NCBI RefSeq assembly: GCF_023223525.1
Contig: NZ_JALPRX010000065.1
Coordinates: 17,736-81,735, forward strand
DNA from: Roseomonas acroporae
GTDB taxonomy: Bacteria > Pseudomonadota > Alphaproteobacteria > Acetobacterales > Acetobacteraceae
DNA length: 64,000 nt
Direction: 5' to 3'
The position numbers and the translations under genes are program-made. Shown one piece after another: positions 30,310-38,535 of this stretch. Numbering within the stretch: position 1 is the stretch's first letter; each line of letters begins with the position of its first letter. Below the pieces are notes generated by a model. The model was not told the DNA's origin, ran no database searches, and was given only the letters and a program-made list of their open reading frames with translations.

Positions 30310-31869
30310 TCACCGCACCAGCCGCAGATTGGCGAGCTGCTGGGCGATCTCCCGGAACGCGGCCTGGAGCGCCGCCGCGTCGGGGCTGTTGAAGTAGTAG
30401 TCCGGCCGGCTGGCGCAGTTGCGGAACATGTTCTGGGTGGTGGCGTTGGTCAGGGCGAAGGTGATCGTGTAGACGCGGATTCCGGCGGCCTTGATGCTCT
30501 CGCAGAGGACCGAGGTCCGGCGGTTGAACTCGGCGAGGTAGCTGCTCTTGCTGACCGTCCCGACCCGCAGCCGGTTCTCGGACATCCGCCCGTACGCGGT
30601 GTAGTCGCTGTCGGGATTGGTCGCGGTCGCCGGGCGCGCGCCGCTGCATCCCGAGACGGTGCAGGACCCCGGCGCGCCGCCGCTCCAGTCGGCCAGGTCG
30701 TTGATCCCGTCGGTCAACAGGATCAGCACCTTGTCCATGTTGAGGGTATTGTAGGGCAACGGCATGTTCGGCACGCCCCAGAGGCCGTTCCAGCGTGGCG
30801 ACAGGGTTGCCCAGCCCCATTGCAGGCCCTGGTTGGTGATGGTGCCGCCACGGTCGGGGCCGGCACGCAGGGCCGCGATCTCGGCGAGCAGGGTCGCCTT
30901 GGCCTGCGCCATGGCGGTCAACGCCCGCTCGCACCCCACGTTGGGGCCCACCTCGTAGACGCCTTCGTTGGGATGCTGCTGCGAGTCGCTCTTGGGCGAT
31001 TCCGGGTTGGCCTCGGTGACGGTGCCGCTCGTGGTCGGCCATTCGTTGTCGCCGACCCAGGGCGCGTAGCGGTTCCGCGTGGAGGTCCACAGGAACGGCC
31101 GGAACGGCGCGGTCGTCGGCGGCGTGTCGGTCATGTCCTCGCCGCCCGAACGCGCCTCGACGCAGCCGCGCCAGACGGTGGGCGAGAAATCCGCCGCGCG
31201 ATAGGAGCCCGAGGCGAGCCAGCCGGCATGGGAGCGACCGATGTTCACCGTGGTGGTATAGGGCACCAGCGACACCCAGAGGTTGGGCAGGCTGGCATTG
31301 TTCCCGAACAGCGTGTTGATCAGCTCGGTGGCGGCGTTGCGCAACGCGGCGATCTTGCTGCCCTGGCCGGAGCCGGCGGAATCCGACATCGATCCGGTGA
31401 CGTCGAGCACCATCGCCAGTTCCATGCCGCGGTCCTGGCGCTGGGCGGACTGGTCGGCGGCGGCCGTCATGGTCTGGATGCCCGCCAGGCGCATGAAGCC
31501 CGTGGGCAGGGTCGCCCGGGCGCGGACACGCAGCACCTTGTTGTCGGAATCGGTCGAGATCACGAAATCGGCGGGCGCCACGACGGCGCCCAGATAGCCG
31601 CGGTTGGCGCTCGCCGGATCGCGGGTGAAGTTGGCCCAGAACCAGTTCCGCACCTGGGTATCGCGGTCGGGATCGAAGATGGCGCGCGCCCCCGCCAGGG
31701 CGGCGACATCCGTGGCGGCGACGAGGCGCGACTGAAGGAGGTAGAGCCGGGCAAGATCGGTCGCGAGGCCGACCATGAGCATCAGCGGCACCGCGGCCGC
31801 CGCGACGATCGCCGCCACCCCGCCGCGACGGCAGGCGGGAAGCCGGCGCAGGCGCCACAGCGGCCTCAT
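30310..31869 (-). CDS. tadG: TadG-like pilus assembly protein with vWA domain
   Basis: This 519-residue protein has a TadE/G-type N-terminal region: basic residues, then a hydrophobic segment GGVAAIVAAAAVPLMLMVGLA, followed by a von Willebrand A domain with the MIDAS motif DVTGSM at Asp156. It is predicted to be anchored in the inner membrane with the vWA domain outside, helping the Tad machine. The ATG overlaps the TadE stop by 4 bp. It is the last gene of the tad operon. The first vWA loop is Ser/Gly-rich (SDSAGSGQGSK). Confidence 0.88.
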   Translation of the reverse strand: MRPLWRLRRLPACRRGGVAAIVAAAAVPLMLMVGLATDLARLYLLQSRLVAATDVAALAGARAIFDPDRDTQVRNWFWANFTRDPASANRGYLGAVVAPADFVISTDSDNKVLRVRARATLPTGFMRLAGIQTMTAAADQSAQRQDRGMELAMVLDVTGSMSDSAGSGQGSKIAALRNAATELINTLFGNNASLPNLWVSLVPYTTTVNIGRSHAGWLASGSYRAADFSPTVWRGCVEARSGGEDMTDTPPTTAPFRPFLWTSTRNRYAPWVGDNEWPTTSGTVTEANPESPKSDSQQHPNEGVYEVGPNVGCERALTAMAQAKATLLAEIAALRAGPDRGGTITNQGLQWGWATLSPRWNGLWGVPNMPLPYNTLNMDKVLILLTDGINDLADWSGGAPGSCTVSGCSGARPATATNPDSDYTAYGRMSENRLRVGTVSKSSYLAEFNRRTSVLCESIKAAGIRVYTITFALTNATTQNMFRNCASRPDYYFNSPDAAALQAAFREIAQQLANLRLVR

Positions 31870-32639
31870 GTCGTCACCTGCAGGATGCCGACGAGGCGCG
31901 GCCGCTGGAGCGAGAAGCTCCAGATCTCGACGAAGGTGCGCGGCAGCCAGTCGCGCGCCAGGGGCAGCACCCAGGGCTGGCGGCGCAGGAACACCTCCAC
32001 CACCACCGCGCCCTGGCCCGCGGCGAGGCCCGGATCGGGAATGCCGGCACGGAAGCTCGCCCGCCCCCCCACCGTCCCGAAGGTGCTGGCGTAGCCGGAC
32101 AGGCCGCGCGACTGCTGCCACAGCACCGTCGTGCCCGAGCCCGAATTCGCCAGGCCGGTGACGATCACGACGCCGCCGGAGCCGGTGACCGCCAGCGGAT
32201 CGCCGATCCTTGCCGCCACGCCGAAGATGTCGTCGAGATCGTTCTGCCCGTTGCCGACACGCAGGCGCTGGTACTGCGTGACGATGTTGCAGACCTCGCT
32301 GGCGACGCGCTCGATCCGCAGCGCGTCGCGCAGCAGCCAGACGAAGTCGATCGTCGCCAGCGTCAGGACCAGCAGGACCGGCAGCAGGAGCGCGAACTCG
32401 ATCGCCGAGACGCCACGTCGACCGCCTCGACGCCGCGGCACGGCGCCCGCCGACACGTATTCCCCCGCCCGCGCCACGCGACGGAACGCATGGCGGGCAC
32501 CGCGCCGCCAGCCCGCCGCGATCCGCCCGCTCCACCACCCGCCGGGCCACGCCGGGCAGGCGGCCTTCCCCCTGCCCTGCCTGCCGTCCGCAGCGTCGCC
32601 CGTGCCGGCCCGGCATGACAGGGCCCTAGAAAGGCTCAT
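31866..32639 (-). CDS. TadE-like pseudopilin (first of pair upstream of tadG)
   Basis: This is a TadE/TadF-family minor pseudopilin. The core is GVSAIEFALLLPVLLVLTLA, in which the glutamate and hydrophobic helix match the prepilin-like processing site. I give the ATG at 32639, which overlaps the upstream gene by 14 bp and has a GGTGG stretch before it. However, about 54 residues ahead of GTG 32477 look low in coding quality, so the true protein may be 203 residues starting at 32477. It would be cleaved by the prepilin peptidase and assist pilus assembly. Confidence 0.78.
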   Translation of the reverse strand: MSLSRALSCRAGTGDAADGRQGRGKAACPAWPGGWWSGRIAAGWRRGARHAFRRVARAGEYVSAGAVPRRRGGRRGVSAIEFALLLPVLLVLTLATIDFVWLLRDALRIERVASEVCNIVTQYQRLRVGNGQNDLDDIFGVAARIGDPLAVTGSGGVVIVTGLANSGSGTTVLWQQSRGLSGYASTFGTVGGRASFRAGIPDPGLAAGQGAVVVEVFLRRQPWVLPLARDWLPRTFVEIWSFSLQRPRLVGILQVTT

Positions 32640-33114
32640 TGCGAACCACCGTATGCGCCCGGTGCACGAAGAAGGAGCGTCCCCAGAGGCTCCGCGAGAG
32701 CGGCGCCAGGATGAAGGCGGGCTGCGTGTAGTCGAACTGGTACGTCACCATGGCGGCGGCCCCGCCCGCGCTGCCCGTGACCGCGCCGGTGCCGGTGCGC
32801 AGCGCGCCGGCATCGGCATAGGCAGCCAGGGAAACCGTCAGCCGGGCCGGATCGAGCACGCCCTGCCCGTAGTACAGCACGATCTGGCGCAACGCGGCCT
32901 CTCGCGAGGCCGGTGCCGGGCCGGGCAGCCAGTCCGGGCTCGCAGTGCCGAGCGCCCCGAAGCGGCTCGCCTGCCGCGCGCCGAAGTCGAGCGCCACGGC
33001 CGTGAGCATCTGCCAGCCCCCCTCGATCAGGCCGAGGAGCAGCATCAGCAGGATCGGCGCCACCAGGCCGAACTCGGCCAGCGCGCCGCCGCGACGCAGG
33101 CCCCACCGTATCAC
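32626..33114 (-). CDS. tadE: TadE-family pilus assembly protein
   Basis: This 162-residue minor pseudopilin has a short basic N-terminus followed by GGALAEFGLVAPILLMLLLGLIE (in part): the Glu after a small residue and a long hydrophobic helix are the TadE hallmark. It overlaps the TPR gene upstream by 4 bp. Two TadE-like proteins next to a TadG is the usual E/F/G set, so one of them fills the TadF role. Confidence 0.85.
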   Translation of the reverse strand: MIRWGLRRGGALAEFGLVAPILLMLLLGLIEGGWQMLTAVALDFGARQASRFGALGTASPDWLPGPAPASREAALRQIVLYYGQGVLDPARLTVSLAAYADAGALRTGTGAVTGSAGGAAAMVTYQFDYTQPAFILAPLSRSLWGRSFFVHRAHTVVRNEPF

Positions 33115-33677
33115 TGGCTGGCCAGCGCCAGCCGCCAGGCGTTGACGGCACCCCTGGCGCCGCCGCCCAGCTCCGGCGCCATCAGCCTCGCCGCGCGCGT
33201 GGAATCGCCCGCCGCCGCGTAGGCGAGGGCCAGGTTGTGCCGGGTGCGGCCGCCCGCATCGGCGCCGCCGGCAAGCGGCTCCAGCACCGAGACGGCCTCG
33301 CGCCCATGGCCGGACAGGGTCAGGGACAGGGCCAGGTTGTTGCGCGCGCCGGCATGGGTGGAATCGAGTGCCAGGGCCTCGCGGTAGCTGGCCTGCGCCT
33401 CCGCATGCCGCCCCTGCATGTCGAGTGCGACGCCGAGCAGCGAATGCGTGGCGGGGTCGCCCGGCGACCGCTGCACGGCGCGGCGCAGCGCGGCTTCGGC
33501 GTTCACGGCATCGCCGCCGAGCAGCGCCGCACGGCCGGCCTGGCGCGCATCGGCGGGCGCGGCGGCCGGGTAGCCGGCGGCCGGCGCTCCGGCCGCCGCG
33601 CCGCCGGGATGCTGCCCCGCGCAGGCCGCCAGCGTGAGGGGCAGCACGGTGGCGAGGGGGAGGAGACGGCGTCGCAT
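33111..33677 (-). CDS. tadD: TadD-like TPR lipoprotein
   Basis: This 188-residue protein has a lipoprotein signal with lipobox LAAC (Cys19), then tetratricopeptide repeats (PGDPATHSLLGVALDMQGRH, SGHGREAVSVLEPLAGG in part). TadD-type lipoproteins act as pilotins or scaffolds of the Tad outer-membrane complex. It overlaps tadE by 4 bp and sits 14 bp after tadC. Confidence 0.85.
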   Translation of the reverse strand: MRRRLLPLATVLPLTLAACAGQHPGGAAAGAPAAGYPAAAPADARQAGRAALLGGDAVNAEAALRRAVQRSPGDPATHSLLGVALDMQGRHAEAQASYREALALDSTHAGARNNLALSLTLSGHGREAVSVLEPLAGGADAGGRTRHNLALAYAAAGDSTRAARLMAPELGGGARGAVNAWRLALASQ

Positions 33678-33691
33678 GGCGGGCTCCGGTT

Positions 33692-34606
33692 TCAGGGGCG
33701 GCCGAACAGGTCCAGCACCCGCAGCATCGCGGGACCGCCGACCACGAGGAAAAGGCAGGGCAGGATGAAGATGATGGTGGGCAGGGTGAGCAGCGCGGGC
33801 AGCCGCGCCGCCCGTGCCTCGAAGACCATCAGCGCCTCGTGCCGCAGTTCGGCGGCAAGGACGCGCAGCGCCTGGGAGAGCGGCGTGCCGTACTGCAGCG
33901 TCTGCGCCAGCGTCCCGCCCAGCCGGCGCAGCGCCTCCAGCCCGGTGCGCTCGCCCATGTTCACCAGCGCGGTACGGCGATCCGACAGGATGCGCAGCTC
34001 GATCGCCGTCAGCGACAGCTCGGCGGCGATGGCCGGCGAGGCCTGCTCCATCTCGCCGGCGACGCGCTCCACCGCCGCTTCCAGCGGCAGGCCGGCCTCG
34101 GCGCAGATCACCAGCAGGTCCAGCGCGTCGGGCAGCCCCTTCGCGACCGCCTTGCGATGGCGCGTCCGCACCGAGCGCAGGACCAGATCGGGCGCGAGCA
34201 GGCCGACGCCGGCAGCGAGCGCGAGCATGACCGCCTGGCGGCTGGCGGTGGCGCCCTGGGTCGCGGCCCAGGCCAGCAGGGGCATGAGAAGAAGCAGCGC
34301 CGCCTTGGCACCCACGAACACCGCCACCGGCGCCGTGCCGCGGAAGCCTGCCGCGGCGACGGTACGCTGCAGCTCGGCGGCGGTGGCGATGTTCACGGCG
34401 CCGCTGCGCAGCACCAGCTCGCCGATACGGCGCAGCAGCCCCGGCAGCAGCCTGCCGCCGTGGCGGCCGGCAGCGACCCCACCCACCAGCCGTAGGCGCC
34501 TGACCAGCACCGCGTCGCGATGCAAACGGGGCAGCACCAGTGCCGCCAGGGCGAGGGCGCCCAGCAGCAGCGCGAGCAGCCAGGGCAGCAGCGCGGCGCG
34601 GCTCAC
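33692..34606 (-). CDS. tadC: TadC, Tad pilus inner-membrane platform protein
   Basis: This 304-residue member of the type II secretion F family has an N-terminal membrane helix, a cytoplasmic T2SSF domain around DALDLLVICAEAGLPLEAAVERVA (in part) and two C-terminal helices. It pairs with TadB to form the inner-membrane platform on which the TadA ATPase works. It lies 25 bp after tadB and 14 bp before tadD. Confidence 0.92.
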   Translation of the reverse strand: MSRAALLPWLLALLLGALALAALVLPRLHRDAVLVRRLRLVGGVAAGRHGGRLLPGLLRRIGELVLRSGAVNIATAAELQRTVAAAGFRGTAPVAVFVGAKAALLLLMPLLAWAATQGATASRQAVMLALAAGVGLLAPDLVLRSVRTRHRKAVAKGLPDALDLLVICAEAGLPLEAAVERVAGEMEQASPAIAAELSLTAIELRILSDRRTALVNMGERTGLEALRRLGGTLAQTLQYGTPLSQALRVLAAELRHEALMVFEARAARLPALLTLPTIIFILPCLFLVVGGPAMLRVLDLFGRP

Positions 34607-34631
34607 CGCCGGCCCGCCCGCGGCACGCCGC

Positions 34632-35582
34632 TCACGACAGGCTCCGGTTGATCATGAAGCGCATCGCGCCGAGGCCGCAGCCGAGCGAGGCCAGCGCCAG
34701 GGCGACGATGGTGTTGCCGCGCGGATCCTCGAACAGCAAGAGGATATAGGAAGGGTTGAGCAGCAGCAGCGCCCCGATCGTCACCAGCGGCACCGCCGTC
34801 AGGATGTAGGCGCTGGCCTGGGCCTGGCTCGCCATGGCCAGGCCGCGCTGACGCATGGCGACGCGCTTGCGCACCACGTCGGCGAGGTTGTCGAGCGTCT
34901 CGGTCAGGTTGCCGCCCGCCGCGTTCTGCAAGGTCAACGCCACGGCGAAGAAGGCGTACTCGGACAGGCCCGAGCGGAGGGCCAGCCCGCGCAGCGCCGC
35001 CTCCAGCGTGATGCCGATGGAGATCTGGCTCGACAGGCGGCGGAACTCGGCGCCGGTCGGATCCGCCACCTCGCGCCCGACGGTGCGCAGCGCCTCGACC
35101 ACGGGAATGCCGGCACGCACGGCGCGCACCACCATGGCCAGCGTGTCGGGCAGTTGCCGGTAGAGACGGCGGGCGCGGCGCGCATGCAGCTTGCCGAAGG
35201 CGAAGCGGGCCAGCAGGAGCCAGAGCGGCAGGGCCAGCAGCCTGGCCCAGCCGCCGAGAAGCGAGGCGGCGTAGAGCGCCCCCAGGAGCGCGGGAAGCAG
35301 GGCCAGGGCGATGATGGCGGCCGGCGGCGCGGGGTACTGGTCGGCACGCTCCGGGGCGTAGCCGAAGGCGGCCGGCAGAGCGCGCACGAGCGCCGCCGGC
35401 AGCAGCCCGGCCACCGGGCGTTGCCAGCCCGCCTCGCCCGGCGGCCGGAGGCGCGCCTGCGGCCGCGTCATCCCGGCCAGGCGCGACCGCAGGCGGCGGC
35501 CGCGCGAGCGGTACTGCATCACCGCCAGCACCGTCAGGGAGATCGTCAGCACCGCGAGCGACAGGAGCAGCAGGCCCTTCAC
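34632..35582 (-). CDS. tadB: TadB, Tad pilus inner-membrane platform protein
   Basis: This 316-residue T2SSF protein has N-terminal membrane segment(s), then RQLPDTLAMVVRAVRAGIPVVEALR, and two C-terminal helices. It is the partner of TadC. The start is a GTG ([11 protein letters not shown]) overlapping the cpaF stop (GTGA); the open frame upstream is a shadow of cpaF. An Arg-rich segment of about 10 residues follows the first helix. Confidence 0.9.
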   Translation of the reverse strand: MKGLLLLSLAVLTISLTVLAVMQYRSRGRRLRSRLAGMTRPQARLRPPGEAGWQRPVAGLLPAALVRALPAAFGYAPERADQYPAPPAAIIALALLPALLGALYAASLLGGWARLLALPLWLLLARFAFGKLHARRARRLYRQLPDTLAMVVRAVRAGIPVVEALRTVGREVADPTGAEFRRLSSQISIGITLEAALRGLALRSGLSEYAFFAVALTLQNAAGGNLTETLDNLADVVRKRVAMRQRGLAMASQAQASAYILTAVPLVTIGALLLLNPSYILLLFEDPRGNTIVALALASLGCGLGAMRFMINRSLS

Positions 35583-36997
35583 GGCTCCGCCCCCGGCTCC
35601 AGCGCCGCGGCCCAGGCGCGCTCCATCTCGAAATAGGCGAGGCGCGGCGCGAAGGCCGGGCGGGCCCGGCTGACGCGGTAGCTGCCGCGCAGCCGGCCGT
35701 CCAGCGCCTCGCCCTCGTAGCTCCACTGGAAGATGTCGTGCAGGACCACGACCTCGCCCTCCAGCCCCTGCACCTCGGTGACCTGCGTCACCCGGCGCAC
35801 GCCGTCGCGCATGCGCTCGACCTGCACGATCAGGTCGACCGCCGAGGTGATCTGCGTGCGGATGGCGCGCGGCGGCAGGTTGGCCTGCCCCATCAGGACC
35901 ATGTTCTCGACGCGCGTCACCGCGTCGCGCGTGTTGTTCGCGTGAATCGTCGACATCGAGCCGTCGTGGCCGGTGTTCATGGCCTGGAGCATGTCGAAGG
36001 CTTCCGCGCCGCGGCACTCGCCGAGGATGATCCGGTCCGGCCGCATGCGCAGCGCGTTGCGGATGAGGTCGCGCTGCGTGATCTCGCCCCTGCCTTCCAG
36101 GTTGGCCGGGCGCGTCTCCAGCCGCACCACGTGCGGCTGCTGAAGCTGCAGCTCCGCCGCGTCCTCGACGGTGACGATGCGCTCGCCGTGGTCGATCAGC
36201 CGCGACAGCGCGTTGAGCAGGGTGGTCTTGCCCGAGCCGGTGCCGCCGGAGACGATGACGTTGAGCCGGCAGCGCGCGGCGATCTCCAGCACCCGCGCCA
36301 TGGCGGGCGTGACGGAACCGCCGGCGACCATCTGCTCGAAGCCTATCCGGCCCTTGGCGAACTTGCGGATCGACAGGCAGGGGCCGTTCAGCGCCAGCGG
36401 CGGGAAGACGATGTTGACGCGCGAGCCGTCGGCGAGGCGGGCATCGACCATGGGCGAGGATTCGTCGATGCGCCGCCCCACCGCCGCCGCGATGCGCTGG
36501 GCGATGCCCCCGAGATGCGCGTTGTCCCGGAAGCGCGCCGAGGAGAGCGACACCCGGCCACGCTGCTCGACGAAGACCCGGTGGGGGCCGTTCACCATGA
36601 TGTCGGTGATCGACTCGTCCTCCAGCAGCGGCGCGAGCGGGCCGAGGCCGAGCATGTCGTCCACCAGCTCGGTGGCGAGCCCGCGCTGCTCGCGGCCGGA
36701 GAGGCCGATGCGCTGCGCATCGGCGATCTCGGCGATCAGCCGCTCCACCTCGGCCATCAGCGCGTCGGGCGGCAGCGAGGCGACGGAGGCGGGATCGATG
36801 CGCGCCAGGCAGGCGGCCCGCAGCTCCTGGCGCGCCGGGGGCCGCGCCGCTGGCGGCGGCGGGGCGGGTGCCGGAGCCCGGGGCGGCTCCTCCGGGGCAC
36901 GCTCCGGCGCCGCCGTTGACGGGCCCTGGACGTCCGGGGCAGGAGCCGGATGCTCGGTTCGCTTGCGGCCGAAGCCGGGCCCCTGGAAGACTTTCAT
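35579..36997 (-). CDS. cpaF: CpaF/TadA, Tad pilus ATPase
   Basis: This 472-residue secretion ATPase energises Flp pilus assembly. It has Walker [16 protein letters not shown], Walker B region [15 protein letters not shown] and the His-box [11 protein letters not shown]. The first about 50 residues are Pro/Ala-rich and less conserved. It overlaps cpaE and tadB by 4 bp each, so these three are translated together. Confidence 0.95.
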   Translation of the reverse strand: MKVFQGPGFGRKRTEHPAPAPDVQGPSTAAPERAPEEPPRAPAPAPPPPAARPPARQELRAACLARIDPASVASLPPDALMAEVERLIAEIADAQRIGLSGREQRGLATELVDDMLGLGPLAPLLEDESITDIMVNGPHRVFVEQRGRVSLSSARFRDNAHLGGIAQRIAAAVGRRIDESSPMVDARLADGSRVNIVFPPLALNGPCLSIRKFAKGRIGFEQMVAGGSVTPAMARVLEIAARCRLNVIVSGGTGSGKTTLLNALSRLIDHGERIVTVEDAAELQLQQPHVVRLETRPANLEGRGEITQRDLIRNALRMRPDRIILGECRGAEAFDMLQAMNTGHDGSMSTIHANNTRDAVTRVENMVLMGQANLPPRAIRTQITSAVDLIVQVERMRDGVRRVTQVTEVQGLEGEVVVLHDIFQWSYEGEALDGRLRGSYRVSRARPAFAPRLAYFEMERAWAAALEPGAEP

Positions 36998-38214
36998 CGG
37001 AACAGCCGCGAGAGAAGGCCGCCGCCCCCCGCCGACCGGGACTCGCCGATCGAGGCGGTCTCGTGCGCGAGGCGCGCGATCGCGTCGCGGAAGCCGCCGC
37101 GCCGGGCGGCGGCCGGCTCGCCGAGATCGGCCGCGGGAGAGACCTGCCGGGGCAGCCAGGGAATGAGCTGGCCCGGCTCCTCGCCCAGCGCCTGGCGCAG
37201 ATGCCCGCGGCCGAGCGTGCCGGGCTGGCCGAAGCGGTTCACCACCAGCACGGGCCGGCCGGCCTGCTGCGGCGCGTTCGGCAGCGCCGCGAAGCGCAGC
37301 AGCTCGCGCGTGCCGGCCAGGGTGGCGTCGGAGATCAGCACGCGCTGGTGCGCGAGATCCAGCATCTCGCCGGTCAGCGCGCCGGATCGCGCCGGCAGGT
37401 CCACCACCACGAAATTGAAGCGCCGGCGCAGCATCGCGACCAGGCGCGCCAATGCCCCGGGCACGGCGGCCGCCGCCTCGGCCACCTTCTCCTCGCCGGC
37501 CAGCACGCAGAGCCGCTCGTTCACCGGCTGCGCCGTGCGTTCGACGAACAGCTCGTCCACCCGGTCCGGATGCTCGAGCGCGACGCGCAGGCCGCTGCTG
37601 GTGCGCGCGCCCAGCAGCAGCGCAGCGCCCCCCGCCTGCAGGTCGCAGTCGAGCAGCACGGTGTGGCCACGGCCCTTCTCGGCCAGGTACCAGGCCAGGT
37701 TGCCTGCCACGGTGGTGGCGCCGGCACCGCCGCGCACCCCGGCCAGCACGATCACGCGGCCGCCGCGCAGATAGGCGTTGCCGGGCTCCGCGCCGCCCTG
37801 CAGCAGGGGCATGAAGTGCCGCGCGACGATATCGCGCCCGAGCGGCTTGTGCAGGTACTCCAGCACGCCCATGCCGCGCGTCACCTGCCGGTAGAAGGCG
37901 GCATCGGTCCGGTCGCCGATCGCGAGGACGCGCACGTCCGGCTCGACCACCTGCGCCAGCTCCTCGAGCGCGGAGAGCGGCTGCGACAGGCCGGAGACGT
38001 CCACCACCAGCGCGCGCGGGGTCGCGCCGCGTCGCAGCGCCTTCGCCGCCGCCTGGATGTTGCCGCGGCGCACCTCCGCCCCCTCGTCCGCCTTGTCGAG
38101 CAGCACCTCGCGCAGCGCTGCCTCGCTGTCGGCGTCGTCGACGAAGACGAGCAGCGAAGGGCGCTCCCGCCCGCCCGTGCTGCCCTGTGCCGACGAGCTT
38201 CCCTCAGCGGCCAC
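36994..38214 (-). CDS. cpaE: CpaE/TadZ, pilus localisation ATPase-like protein
   Basis: This 406-residue protein has an N-terminal receiver-like domain and a C-terminal MinD/ParA-type domain. The P-loop is VRGGAGATTVAGNLAW: the usual Lys-Thr-Thr is Ala-Thr-Thr, as often seen in CpaE/TadZ, which target the Tad apparatus to a cell pole. It overlaps the cpaD-like gene by 11 bp and cpaF by 4 bp. Confidence 0.9.
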   Translation of the reverse strand: MAAEGSSSAQGSTGGRERPSLLVFVDDADSEAALREVLLDKADEGAEVRRGNIQAAAKALRRGATPRALVVDVSGLSQPLSALEELAQVVEPDVRVLAIGDRTDAAFYRQVTRGMGVLEYLHKPLGRDIVARHFMPLLQGGAEPGNAYLRGGRVIVLAGVRGGAGATTVAGNLAWYLAEKGRGHTVLLDCDLQAGGAALLLGARTSSGLRVALEHPDRVDELFVERTAQPVNERLCVLAGEEKVAEAAAAVPGALARLVAMLRRRFNFVVVDLPARSGALTGEMLDLAHQRVLISDATLAGTRELLRFAALPNAPQQAGRPVLVVNRFGQPGTLGRGHLRQALGEEPGQLIPWLPRQVSPAADLGEPAAARRGGFRDAIARLAHETASIGESRSAGGGGLLSRLFR

Positions 38215-38533
38215 CGGCGCCGCCTCCGTCGATCCCGATGGTGGAGGCGGTGGTGTTCGGCAGCGCCCGCACCTGGTCCCGCCGCAGGCGCGACACCGCC
38301 GCCGTCGCCGTCTGGGCGTCGCCGCGGGGGTCGGAACGGCCGCGCACGAGGTCGGCCGGATCGGCCACCATGGCGCGCAGGTTGGCCTCGTTGGCCCCGG
38401 CGGGGCGCCAGCGGCCCTCGGCGTGGAACGGGTCCGCCGGCCCCTCGCAGGCGGCGACGAGCAGCGCCAGGGAGAGTGGCGTCAGCAGTGGCAGGAGGCG
38501 GCGCGTGGCCGCATGGCGGGAGGAGCGCATCAT
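38204..38533 (-). CDS. cpaD: Short CpaD-like pilus lipoprotein
   Basis: This 109-residue lipoprotein has a signal ending in the lipobox LVAAC (Cys29). The region NLRAMVADPADLVRGRSDPRGDA matches the C-terminal part of CpaD (part quoted). Family members are usually about 200 residues, so most of the N-terminal half is missing here. It sits between the secretin and cpaE with overlapping or adjacent ends, exactly the cpaD position. It may be a reduced but working subunit, since signal and frame are intact. Confidence 0.8.
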   Translation of the reverse strand: MMRSSRHAATRRLLPLLTPLSLALLVAACEGPADPFHAEGRWRPAGANEANLRAMVADPADLVRGRSDPRGDAQTATAAVSRLRRDQVRALPNTTASTIGIDGGGAGGR

Positions 38534-38535
38534 GG

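Noticed and set aside
32478..32639. Firmly coding N-terminal extension of the TadE-like protein
   Set aside because: Frame is open and kept in the coordinates, but codon choice and composition look non-coding; the start is left uncertain.
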